Below, one piece after another: positions 34,498 through 43,000 of a stretch of 63,870 nt of DNA. Each line of letters opens with the position of its first letter. Position 1 is the stretch's first letter. Both the position numbers and the translations under genes were made by a program. Below the pieces are notes generated by a model. That model saw only the letters and a program-made list of their open reading frames with translations, did not search any database and was not told the origin of the DNA. The stretch is taken from contig CAZHVS010000015.1 in assembly GCA_964536015.1 (NCBI GenBank), positions 1-63,870 on the forward strand. Direction: 5' to 3'. Source of the DNA: CAZHVS01 sp964536015 (GTDB lineage: Bacteria; Bacteroidota; Ignavibacteria; Ignavibacteriales; Ignavibacteriaceae).

Positions 34498-36423
34498 TTA
34501 ATTTAAAAACTCCCACGCAATACCAAATCTAATTCCTCTTCGCGGCATAGGAAAATAAGGAACAAGATAATATTTTCTATCAAGAAGATTTTCCCACACA
34601 AAATATACTGTCGCAACTTTTTGTATTTCTCCAGCAAGAGTGAAATCAATTTGAAAACTACCGGGAATCTTTTTTTCGATTGTGTTGAATAAATCTGCTC
34701 CATAATCATAATCATATTTAAATAAAGTCTGATTACTTATCGTATTCAATACAAAGCCTGTATTTAGCACTAGGTTAGAATCGAATAAAACATCAGAGTA
34801 ATAAATTTTGGTTTTGTTATAAAATGTTGGCGATAAGTTTTCACTTACATAATTTTTGTAATACGTAAACTGATTATTAAAATGGATTTTCCAGACTGCG
34901 TAGTCAATCAATAATCCAATGCCGCTTATTTTCTTTTTAACAGGGGAAAAAATTTCTGAAGGTCTTCCATAAATAATTTCATTTGGATTTATGTTCTCAT
35001 CATTGCTTAAGAAGAATGAGGCTCCTGCGGTTAAACCTTTACCTTTATAATTTACTTTAAATTCAAAATTGGCTTTTTGCAATCCACTTGCTAACGGGTA
35101 ACTGCTGCTTTGTTTCAAAGTAACAAACGAATTATTAAAACCAAGGTACAAATCGAATTCATCATTCAATTTCCAGCTAACATCTCCGCCCCATCCCGGA
35201 GAAGTAAAATCAAATAAGTCACCGGGATAGTCAAATCTCTTAAAGTCTATAAAGAAAGAAGGTTTAATATTTCCGAACAATTTATTAGTTGATAGAATTG
35301 AAGAAATGTTTAAAAAATTTGAATTCTTCCTGAATAAACTAAAATTATAAATGTGTTCAGTCTTTTCATAATTGACAGAAAAATTCAGTTCGAAATAATT
35401 AAAAGATAAATTTTGTTTTAATAAAACACCTGTTGTTTTGTAACGAAAATCTTCACCAATAAAAATATTTTGACTTTCACCTGCTCTGTCTTCTTCAAGA
35501 GCAGTTTGATAGTATGCTGTAAAATCAGTCTGAGTATCACTTAAAAAATTAGCAATCATCATAACATAAAAATTATGAATTGAAGTTTTTCTATACCTGT
35601 CATAGAAAAGCACAGGTGCAGCGATTTCATCATACATAATTTTGTCTATGTCACTACTATACCTTTTAATTGAATCTACATCTACTCCACCGTTTAAACT
35701 TACATTCGATTTATTATAAAAATAATTTGCAAAGAGATTTACATTATTTGCAAGCAAGTATTTCATTTTAAATTTTCCCTGCCACTGGCTAAAACTTGAA
35801 TTCGTGTAACTCTCCCCTGTTTTACGATTTGTAATATCTGCAATAAAAATAATTTTCTTAAAGAACAAAGTTGCAAACTGGAAATCTACCATCGCTTCTT
35901 CCCAAGGACCTTCATAATATTTTACGCGACTATATGGAGCAGGTGGGATAAAATCCTTTGTAATAAAATTTACGGTAACATCATTATTTAAGCCTTGAAG
36001 AAATCCTCTTGGTAGCGGCACAATTTCTACAGAATCAATATCTTCCGATTGGAAAAAATTTACATCAAATATGTTCTTGTTGCGATTGTTGATAATCAAC
36101 CCATTTTCCATATAGCTTGTTCTTCTATAACCAGCACCGTAAATATTAATCTCCGCAGGCATACCAACAAAACCGGAATTCCTGATGAATGTAAAAGGGA
36201 AAATTGTTAAAATATCTCCCGTGTACCGGTAATCGGTTTTCATAATGGTTTGAGTATTGATAAAAAAACTTGATTCACAGAGCGGTTTAACGTGTTGCGT
36301 AAAAAGTGTATCAACAATTTTTACCGAATCCTGTACGATTGAATCAGGAACAGCTATAAATGTTGTAGCTGTTTGTGAATATGCAGTTGTTATAAATAAT
36401 AAAACCGCTAAAATTATTTTCAT
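34498..36423 (-). CDS. TonB-dependent receptor-like outer-membrane protein
   Basis: A 641-residue protein with a signal peptide (about 1-16, ending TAYSQ), a diverged plug domain (about 65-155: EINIYGAGYRRTSYMENG, then DIDSVEIVPLPRGFLQG), and a beta-barrel rich in aromatic alternating strands. It ends in a strand FGIAWEFLN. The plug is shortened and its barrel is modest for a full TonB receptor. It could be a receptor with an altered ligand or a gated porin. No TonB box is convincing. The downstream rpiB may be co-transcribed by chance. Confidence 0.7.
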   Translation of the reverse strand: MKIILAVLLFITTAYSQTATTFIAVPDSIVQDSVKIVDTLFTQHVKPLCESSFFINTQTIMKTDYRYTGDILTIFPFTFIRNSGFVGMPAEINIYGAGYRRTSYMENGLIINNRNKNIFDVNFFQSEDIDSVEIVPLPRGFLQGLNNDVTVNFITKDFIPPAPYSRVKYYEGPWEEAMVDFQFATLFFKKIIFIADITNRKTGESYTNSSFSQWQGKFKMKYLLANNVNLFANYFYNKSNVSLNGGVDVDSIKRYSSDIDKIMYDEIAAPVLFYDRYRKTSIHNFYVMMIANFLSDTQTDFTAYYQTALEEDRAGESQNIFIGEDFRYKTTGVLLKQNLSFNYFELNFSVNYEKTEHIYNFSLFRKNSNFLNISSILSTNKLFGNIKPSFFIDFKRFDYPGDLFDFTSPGWGGDVSWKLNDEFDLYLGFNNSFVTLKQSSSYPLASGLQKANFEFKVNYKGKGLTAGASFFLSNDENINPNEIIYGRPSEIFSPVKKKISGIGLLIDYAVWKIHFNNQFTYYKNYVSENLSPTFYNKTKIYYSDVLFDSNLVLNTGFVLNTISNQTLFKYDYDYGADLFNTIEKKIPGSFQIDFTLAGEIQKVATVYFVWENLLDRKYYLVPYFPMPRRGIRFGIAWEFLN

Positions 36424-36508
36424 AAAAAAGATTTTTACCTTCGGAAAAATTCTTATAAATATAATGATTAAATTAACACTGTAAATTTAGTGATTTATTT
36501 TAAAGAGA

Positions 36509-37225
36509 ATGAAAAATAAAAGCGAAATATTTCTTCCAGGCGGTTTTCAACTAGCAAATTTTTTAATCAATAATACAAGATTAAAAGATACTTCTATTCT
36601 TATTATCGGATTTGGAGCTGAAGAGATTGCTAAGAAATTTATTGAATTAGAGCCAAGGGAAATTTTTATTATCGTTGATAATGATGAATCACTTTTAACT
36701 GCACGGCTTAGTTTAAGCGGCATTAAAACTATTAATGTCCGTTTGATGAGTTTTGATAAAATTGATTTTCATGATAGCCGCTTCGATATTGTTTTCGCAC
36801 AGGGCTCTGTCTCTTCTACAAACAGGAAAAATATTTTTTCTGAAATTAAACGTGTGTTAACAAATAAGGGCATCTTTTGTAATGGAGAAATTATTCGTAT
36901 CAACAAAATTGTACCTAAATTTATTTCTGATATATGGGACAGGTCTGATATTGATGCTCTTACTGATGATGAATTAAAATATTTTTTTAACAAGATGAAT
37001 TTTTCTGTTAAAGCAGAAATAAATCTTACTGCTACATTAAAAAATTTTTATAAACAAGCTGAAAGTCTTTTGAGAAATAATGTTGATTCTCTTCCATCTA
37101 ATGAAAAAAGTTTTCGAAAAAAAATTATTAATCGGATTTCACACGAGTCAAAAGTTTTTCTTTACCAGGGTGGTGATAAATACATCGGATTTAAAGGATT
37201 TATTCTTCACAAGGATGTTAAATGA
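36509..37225 (+). CDS. Class I SAM-dependent methyltransferase
   Basis: A 238-residue protein with a Rossmann-like SAM fold. The first strand and loop are ILIIGFGAEEIAKKF (about 30-44), which has only one of the usual glycines of GxGxG. The acidic residue after strand 2 is IIVDNDES, and the strand-4 region is DIVFAQGSVSS. The substrate is unknown. Its last bases overlap the start of rlmD in ATGA, so it is translationally coupled and may modify RNA or ribosomal material. Confidence 0.75.
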   Translation: MKNKSEIFLPGGFQLANFLINNTRLKDTSILIIGFGAEEIAKKFIELEPREIFIIVDNDESLLTARLSLSGIKTINVRLMSFDKIDFHDSRFDIVFAQGSVSSTNRKNIFSEIKRVLTNKGIFCNGEIIRINKIVPKFISDIWDRSDIDALTDDELKYFFNKMNFSVKAEINLTATLKNFYKQAESLLRNNVDSLPSNEKSFRKKIINRISHESKVFLYQGGDKYIGFKGFILHKDVK

Positions 37226-38646
37226 AAAAAGGTGATGTTATTAAACTTGAAATTGGCAAGTATGCATTTGAAGGAAGAGGTATTGCTAAACTAAATATTC
37301 CTGATAAAGATAAAGGTAATTTCGTTGTTTTTACTGATGGTGCTTATCCTGGTGATGTTGTAAATGCAAGTTTAACAAAAATAAAAAAAAATTATGCCGA
37401 AGCTAAAGTTGTTGAAATTTTAGTTCCATCGCCATACAGGGTTCAACCTAAATGCAAATATTTTGGTATTTGCGGTGGTTGTAAACAGCAGGATTTTTCT
37501 TACGAAAAACAAATTGAATATAAGCAACTTCAGGTTAATGAAATTTTTCAGAAAATGGGTGGACTTTCTGATTATATCTGTCATGCAATTGTTCCTTCAA
37601 AAAATATTTTTTTCTACAGAAATAAAATGGAATTCTCATTTGCAGATAAACGCTGGCTTACAGAAGAAGAAATTAAAAGTGAAAAAATTTTTGAACGCAG
37701 CTTTGCTCTCGGTTTACATACACCAAACTCATTTGATAAAGTACTTGATATTGATGAATGCTACCTGCAATCTGAAATAAGCAATATTATTCTAAATTTA
37801 ACCAAAGATTTTTTTAAAAGCCGGAACTCTTCCATCTATACAACAAAGACGCATACAGGATATCTTCGCAACCTTGTTATTAAGCAATCGTTTAATACAA
37901 AAGATTTAATGGTTAACCTTGTAACCTCTGCTGAAGATGATGAGCTTATTAATACATATTGTAATCAACTTTTAAAAACTGTTCCGCAGGTTACTACAAT
38001 AATCAACAACATTAACACAAAAAAGGCTCTGGTTGCCATAGGCGATTATGAAAAAATTTTTTACGGAAGCGGCTTTATTTATGACTCAATTGGGCATTGC
38101 AAATTTAGAATAAGTGCAAATTCATTTTTTCAGACAAACACAGCACAGGCAGAAAATCTTTACAACATTGCCCTTGATTATTCCGAACTGACGGGAAGCG
38201 AAATTGTATACGATCTTTATTCCGGTGCTGGTACGATTTCCATATTTATTTCATCAAAAGCAAAAGAAGTCCATGGCTTTGAAGTTGTTGAACCTGCAGT
38301 TCAAGACGCACTTACAAACAAAGGAATAAACAATACTGAGAATGTTTTTTTTCATCTTACAGATTTATATAACAGTTTTTTACCTTACATAAATGAAAAT
38401 AAAATTCCTCCTGCTGATGTAATAATTCTTGATCCGCCGCGGAACGGTCTTCACATAAATACTGTAAATGATGTTATAGCCCTTAGTCCCCCCAAAATAG
38501 TGTACGTTAGCTGCAATCCTGCAACACAAGTAAGAGATATTAAATTTTTTATAGACGCAGGTTATAATCTTGTAAAAATAAATCCTGTTGATATGTTTCC
38601 GCATACCTACCATATAGAGAACGTAGCTCTTCTTAAAAAACTATAA
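37222..38646 (+). CDS. rlmD: 23S rRNA (uracil-5-)-methyltransferase RlmD/TrmA family
   Basis: Methylates a uracil C5 in rRNA (RlmD/RlmC) or tRNA (TrmA) using SAM. It has 474 residues: an N-terminal TRAM RNA-binding domain (about 1-68), the Fe-S cluster cysteines C78, C84, C87 (CKYFGICGGC) with a later partner cysteine, a central domain, and the SAM loop LYSGAGTISIFIS. The catalytic cysteine lies in VSCNPATQ, and the DPPRNGLH motif is present. The TRAM domain and Fe-S site favour RlmD-type rather than TrmA. Overlap with the previous methyltransferase couples their translation. Confidence 0.9.
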   Translation: MKKGDVIKLEIGKYAFEGRGIAKLNIPDKDKGNFVVFTDGAYPGDVVNASLTKIKKNYAEAKVVEILVPSPYRVQPKCKYFGICGGCKQQDFSYEKQIEYKQLQVNEIFQKMGGLSDYICHAIVPSKNIFFYRNKMEFSFADKRWLTEEEIKSEKIFERSFALGLHTPNSFDKVLDIDECYLQSEISNIILNLTKDFFKSRNSSIYTTKTHTGYLRNLVIKQSFNTKDLMVNLVTSAEDDELINTYCNQLLKTVPQVTTIINNINTKKALVAIGDYEKIFYGSGFIYDSIGHCKFRISANSFFQTNTAQAENLYNIALDYSELTGSEIVYDLYSGAGTISIFISSKAKEVHGFEVVEPAVQDALTNKGINNTENVFFHLTDLYNSFLPYINENKIPPADVIILDPPRNGLHINTVNDVIALSPPKIVYVSCNPATQVRDIKFFIDAGYNLVKINPVDMFPHTYHIENVALLKKL

Positions 38647-38703
38647 AACTATGTTTACATTTAAATATATTGCTTTGATTTAAGCATAAATCTTAAACTT
38701 GAA

Positions 38704-38730
38704 GTCCCTCGAAACTACATTTCGAGTTAA
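38704..38730. repeat. Palindromic intergenic element, copy 1
   Basis: CTCGAAA (38708-38714) and TTTCGAG (38720-38726) form a perfect 7-bp stem with a 5-base loop. The same element, two bases different over about 23, occurs at 42887-42905, and GTT follows in both copies. It lies between the convergent ends of rlmD and the TIGR02757 gene and may act as a bidirectional terminator or a mobile palindrome. Confidence 0.6.
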
Positions 38731-38791
38731 AGTTGGATTGTGAAATTATTCTTCAAATTATCTAAATCTTTATTTCAGAATTTCCTGACTT

Positions 38792-39565
38792 TTAAAATTT
38801 CAGCTTTCTAATTCCAATATGGCATAATGCAAAATCGTATTTAACAGGATCAAAAGGATCATACTTTTTAAGCTTTTCAGTAATCTCCACAGCCATCTGC
38901 CAGCTAACATCTTTTCTTTTAGTTAAACCAAGGCTACGTGAGATTCTGGCAATATGGGTATCGACAGGAATTAATAATTTGTTTGGAGGAATTTCATTCC
39001 ACAAACCAGTATCAAGTTCATCATTCCTTATCATCCATCTTAAAAAAAGATTTATCCTTTTACAAGCACTCCCTTTTAAAGGTAATGGGAACATAAACTT
39101 TATTCCATGGGTTATTTTTTTTTGTTTGTGCATTTTAGTGTGACTTAAAAAATACACAGAAAGATCTGTTATTGGTTTTATAAGAGTAGTTTCTTTTTCA
39201 TCATAATGCAGAATAAAAAAATCTTTGATGCTTCCAAATTGTTCATAAAGAATTTTCATTACTTTAAGTAAGTAAACCACATCATCCGCAGTATAAAAAC
39301 GATGTTTGAAGTCAATTAGCACTTCATCATCAGAAGAAAAATTTTTGATAAAGTTATAAGGTTTGTTACCAGCAATCTTTACAAGCTTATTAATACTTGA
39401 ATTTATTTGTTTGACATTCCCATAAGCAAATACAGAAGCTATGAATCCTATTGCTTCAATATCATTTTTACATTTATACTGGTGTAAAAATTCAAGCGGG
39501 TCCGGAGAGATTTTTGTTTTATCGAATGAGTTGTAATGATATTCGAGTTTTTGTTTTAAGTTCAT
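38792..39565 (-). CDS. TIGR02757-family protein (function unknown)
   Basis: A 257-residue cytoplasmic protein of the TIGR02757 (DUF2400) family, which is widespread in Bacteroidota and of unknown biochemical role. The start YHYNSFDKTKISPDPLEF, the HRF stretch, and the C-terminal LIPVDTHIARISRSLGLTKR recall a helix-hairpin-helix DNA glycosylase-like region (LVPVDTHV in relatives). A nucleic-acid role is therefore likely but unproven. It is preceded by a 27-base gap after the T9SS protein gene on the same strand. Confidence 0.8.
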   Translation of the reverse strand: MNLKQKLEYHYNSFDKTKISPDPLEFLHQYKCKNDIEAIGFIASVFAYGNVKQINSSINKLVKIAGNKPYNFIKNFSSDDEVLIDFKHRFYTADDVVYLLKVMKILYEQFGSIKDFFILHYDEKETTLIKPITDLSVYFLSHTKMHKQKKITHGIKFMFPLPLKGSACKRINLFLRWMIRNDELDTGLWNEIPPNKLLIPVDTHIARISRSLGLTKRKDVSWQMAVEITEKLKKYDPFDPVKYDFALCHIGIRKLKF

Positions 39566-39592
39566 CTTTAGATAATTAATTGGTTTACCGAT

Positions 39593-41464
39593 TTATTTCA
39601 ACATCAACATTTTTTTCATATCTGAAAATTTTTCAGCATATAATTTATAGCAATAAACACCACTGCTTAAATCATCAGCATTAAAATTAACTTCGTAAAC
39701 ACCGGCTTGTTTCTCTTCACTGACTAGAGTTGTTAATTCATTTCCAAGGGAATCAAATATCTTTAAGGTAACAAATGTTTTTTCAGGAAGCTGATAACAA
39801 ATAGTTGTTGATGGATTAAATGGATTCGGATAATTCTGTTCAAGCAAAAACATTTTGGGAGTGAAAGATTCAATCTCAATATCATTTGAATATTTATAGC
39901 TTCCATCGAAATCAACCTGTTTAAGACGATACTTAAATACACCTGATTTTTCAATTACATCTTTGAATTGGTATTCACTTAACTCAGTAGTTGTTCCTTT
40001 ACCCTGCACTTTTCCAATTACATTCCATTTACTTTCTAATAAATTTTCATTCGATTTTGCACCGGAGTATTTCACCACAAATTTTTCAATTAAAAATTCT
40101 TTATTATTTTTTTCAGAAGATGTTTTCCAGTTAAGCAAAATTTCTTTTTCTTTTACCTTTGCATTAAAAGATATTAACTCAGCAGGAATAACTGCGGATG
40201 AATCATAAATTAAAGCTGTCCATGCACTTATATTACTGCCGTCTCCACGCATCCAGATAGGACGAACGATTCTATTCCATGCTGCTATGTTTGTATAATC
40301 TCCAAAGAAAGCTCCTGCATTAGGATTAAAAGACGACTGACTTATAAGATGATTTTCAAATGTCTCTCCGCCATCTCTTGATATAGCAAGATAAACATCA
40401 GTGTATGAAGCAGTAGTATTTCGCCTGTCATAGAACACAAAATATAATGTTCCTGTTTTCTGGTCAATTCCCATCCATGTAAAAAACTGATGACGTGAAG
40501 TGTTATCATTATTTACTTTTTTAGGAGCCGACCATGTGTTTCCACCATCAGTAGATTTGCTAAGGAAAATATCCGTGTTATCTGTTCCGTTTCTTTGGTC
40601 TGACCAGTTAACATAAATATTTCCTCTGTAAGGTGAATGGCTTGTATCGCAGGCAGTAACCGGTAAACCATTACATCTATAAATTCCCGGCACAGAATAA
40701 TCCCATCCACCAGGTTGAGAAGAGACAAATTTATCAACTCCCCAAGTTACTCCACCATTAGTGGATTTATCGAACATAATTCCAAGCGGACCTGACCAGC
40801 TAATGTATAATTCACCATTAGGACCGATTGCGGTTACGGCTCCTTCTACTGTGTTGTCTTCATCGATGCAATCACCCGAGCGGTCACTTACTTTAACAGG
40901 ATTTGAGAAAGTTAAACCACCATCAGTTGAACACGAGAATAAAATTCTTGAACTGTCGAGAGTGCTTGAACTTCCATAATTATCGAACTCTGTCCAGCTT
41001 ATATAAATATTATCACGGTATTGATTATTCTGATGTTCAATTGCAAGCCATTCTTTGTCCTGCTCTTTTGGACTGTTAAAACCTATGCCAGCACCGTTGT
41101 TCCATGTAGAACCGTTATTAGTTGATTTCTGTACAACTATTCTATCAATCCAGTAGCCGGGACTGGGAGTATAAGATAAGTGTCCATAATAAACATTCCC
41201 CAGTCTATTATAAATAATTGAAGGATCACCCCAGACTCCAAAAGTAGAAGATGTTAGAGTTTGTTGTGTCCAGTTCACTCCACCGTTTGTAGTAATATAG
41301 ATTTTATTAATATTAGCTCCTCCCATCATCTGTAAAGGATTTGCCGGATTGATTGCAATTGCTACTTCGTTATCATCAGTGCTGGAAGAACTGCTTACAC
41401 GAACATTCGAATACTGGGCATTCGCAATCGATATTGAAAAAAGAATAAAAACTACGTATTTCAT
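39593..41464 (-). CDS. Secreted sialidase-fold (BNR repeat) protein with T9SS sorting domain
   Basis: A 623-residue protein. It has a signal peptide (about 1-16), a six-bladed beta-propeller-like region with Asp-box/BNR elements (STDGGLTF, STDGGNTW, SRDGGETF and others across about 20-390), an Ig/FN3-like module (about 425-535) and a C-terminal T9SS sorting domain (from about 540: QNYPNPFNPST, then FDSLGNEL and LSSGVYCYKL). Such proteins are often exo-sialidases or glycan-binding surface proteins, but the catalytic residues cannot be judged here. A paralogue lies at 43001-44626, which suggests local duplication of the cargo type. Confidence 0.85.
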   Translation of the reverse strand: MKYVVFILFSISIANAQYSNVRVSSSSSTDDNEVAIAINPANPLQMMGGANINKIYITTNGGVNWTQQTLTSSTFGVWGDPSIIYNRLGNVYYGHLSYTPSPGYWIDRIVVQKSTNNGSTWNNGAGIGFNSPKEQDKEWLAIEHQNNQYRDNIYISWTEFDNYGSSSTLDSSRILFSCSTDGGLTFSNPVKVSDRSGDCIDEDNTVEGAVTAIGPNGELYISWSGPLGIMFDKSTNGGVTWGVDKFVSSQPGGWDYSVPGIYRCNGLPVTACDTSHSPYRGNIYVNWSDQRNGTDNTDIFLSKSTDGGNTWSAPKKVNNDNTSRHQFFTWMGIDQKTGTLYFVFYDRRNTTASYTDVYLAISRDGGETFENHLISQSSFNPNAGAFFGDYTNIAAWNRIVRPIWMRGDGSNISAWTALIYDSSAVIPAELISFNAKVKEKEILLNWKTSSEKNNKEFLIEKFVVKYSGAKSNENLLESKWNVIGKVQGKGTTTELSEYQFKDVIEKSGVFKYRLKQVDFDGSYKYSNDIEIESFTPKMFLLEQNYPNPFNPSTTICYQLPEKTFVTLKIFDSLGNELTTLVSEEKQAGVYEVNFNADDLSSGVYCYKLYAEKFSDMKKMLMLK

Positions 41465-41499
41465 TGTTGTTTATTTTATAATTGAACAAAACGGTTATA

Positions 41500-41507
41500 C
41501 AAATATA
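41500..41507 (-). promoter_or_regulatory. Promoter -7 element of the T9SS cargo at 39593-41464
   Basis: The minus strand reads TATATTTG, an exact TAnnTTTG match, 36 bases before the ATG. The -33 element is unclear. Confidence 0.45.
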
Positions 41508-41618
41508 CATCTCTTTAATTATGCAGAAATACACTAATTTCTAATTAATTAATTTTGTAAACAAAAAGGCATAATTCTGCTGTTTGGCAAGACAGTGATT
41601 CCTTTAGTTTACACTTAT

Positions 41619-41643
41619 GCGGCAGTGGTGCGAACACTGCCGC
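41619..41643. repeat. Strong GC-rich hairpin downstream of the pseudogene
   Basis: GCGGCAGTG / CACTGCCGC is a perfect 9-bp stem with a 7-base loop in otherwise AT-rich DNA, 50 bases past the pseudogene stop. There is no T-tract directly after it on either strand, so it is either a terminator without tail or a dispersed palindrome. Confidence 0.5.
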
Positions 41644-41692
41644 TGTTGTTATTATGTTTTTAGGGTGGTGCTCTTTCTTTTATAATGTAAAC

Positions 41693-42745
41693 CTAATTCC
41701 TTTTTCCTATTGCTATAATTGCTTTTGAAAATATAGTCGAATAGTTGTATCCAACTGTTACAAAGAGATTGCTCTTTAAATCACTTCCTAAATACTGTTG
41801 TCGCCTTACCCTTAAATCAGGAATATCATAAAACCTATATCCATTATAATGTCCTATCATACCACTTTGTCCCGCTACCATTATATCATTTATTCCATTT
41901 GAACTTATTGTTAAGCCTATATCATAAAACATTTCTTCTTGTAATGCACTTAAATCTATTTCATCTTTATTTTCCTGAAGGCATAACGCCCTTAATTTAA
42001 CAATACCGTTCTTTTTTTTATATCTGTCCATCCACCAGATAATGGACCTATATATATATTATTACTTTGCTCATTCGGTGAGCCTTCATATATTTTTGTT
42101 ACTGTTGAGTTGCTTATCTTTACCAATGTGGTTAGTGCATAATTGGAGTTATACCCGCATGCCCAGATTACCTTTCCATCTTTACCACCCCATACATCCA
42201 TCAAATCAACTGTTGTTCCGCTATTTATCTTTGTCCAGTTTGTTCCATCATAATGAGCTATGTTATCGCCACTACCCACAACATATAAATCATTGCTGCT
42301 GCTGCCCCAGATTTTGTTTATAGAAACTGGTGTACAAATTGGTAAAGATTAACTTTGTCCATTCCATCTTACAACTTGTGAACTATCCATCCCTACCCAA
42401 ATATCATTTGATCCAAAAGCAAAAATTGATTTTGCAGGATATGAACCAGTATGTTGCTGACCACAAAAAGTATAAAACTGTATTCTCTTCAGATCCCACT
42501 TTATACCATCCCAATGCACTGCGTTGTACGCATTTGGGTCGTGATTGCCAAGTGAGTCGTTCATATATATCGCCCCTACTGCCCATATGTTGTTTTCGTC
42601 TATTATGGCTACATCATATAGCACACTGTTGCTATGCTGTCCAAATGTAAATGTTTGCCACGTAAAATTATGGCTCGTTGTGTCCATAGTAGTTATCATT
42701 ACTGTATTGCTTACGAGCAGTGTGTCATTTCTACTTTTTGCCTTA
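41693..42745 (-). pseudogene. Degraded gene for a beta-propeller-like surface protein
   Basis: Three coding pieces line up on the minus strand. From 42699 the frame reads MDTTSHNFTW, then NIWAVGAIYM. An in-frame TAA is at about 42349-42351, after which the same frame continues (INKIWGSSSNDLYVVG, then WACGYN) to about 41992. A frameshift at a T8/A8 homopolymer (42012-42019) moves on to the last piece, ending at 41693 (VAGQSGMIGHYNG, IIAIGKRN). The N-terminal signal and domain normally preceding TTMDTTSHNFTW are absent. The repeated NDIW/NDLYVVG pattern belongs to a family common in Ignavibacteria. The stop, the frameshift and the missing start together mark it as a pseudogene. Confidence 0.82.
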
Positions 42746-42886
42746 ATAAATAAAAAAATATTAAACTCTAAACCCGACTAGTAGAGATTAAATAAATTTC
42801 AAAGGGTTAAAAGTCTGTTTTGTATTTTACTTGAATTAAGTTATGACTGTCTTAGGTTAATAGATGAATGTTCTTTCTGGAGCTTC

Positions 42887-42905
42887 CTCGAAACTGCGTT
42901 TCGAG
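42887..42905. repeat. Palindromic intergenic element, copy 2
   Basis: CTCGAAAC (42887-42894), tgc, GTTTCGAG (42898-42905): a perfect 8-bp stem with a 3-base loop, followed by TTACAAAG. It is a diverged copy of the element at 38708-38726, with two substitutions in the loop-proximal bases. Confidence 0.62.
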
Positions 42906-42950
42906 TTACAAAGATTGTGCGCGAGATGATTTTTGTTACCTCTCCCCCAG

Positions 42951-42980
42951 TCCATCTCCTTAGCAAGGAGAAGGGTTATA
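42951..42980. repeat. Palindromic intergenic element TCTCCTT-AAGGAGA
   Basis: TCTCCTT (42955-42961) agc AAGGAGA (42965-42971), preceded by CTCTCCCCCAGTCCA and followed by AGGGTTA. Similar 'CTCTCC..AAGGAGA' palindromes are widespread dispersed repeats in Bacteroidota genomes. It lies 30 bases past the stop of the following T9SS gene and could also act as a terminator on the minus strand. A related palindrome is inserted inside that gene (43202-43234). Confidence 0.55.
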
Positions 42981-43000
42981 AAATTATTGGAATTGGTATT

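Noticed and set aside
42012..42019. Programmed frameshift in the propeller gene
   Set aside because: The T8 run could slip, but a separate in-frame TAA and a missing N-terminus show decay, not recoding.
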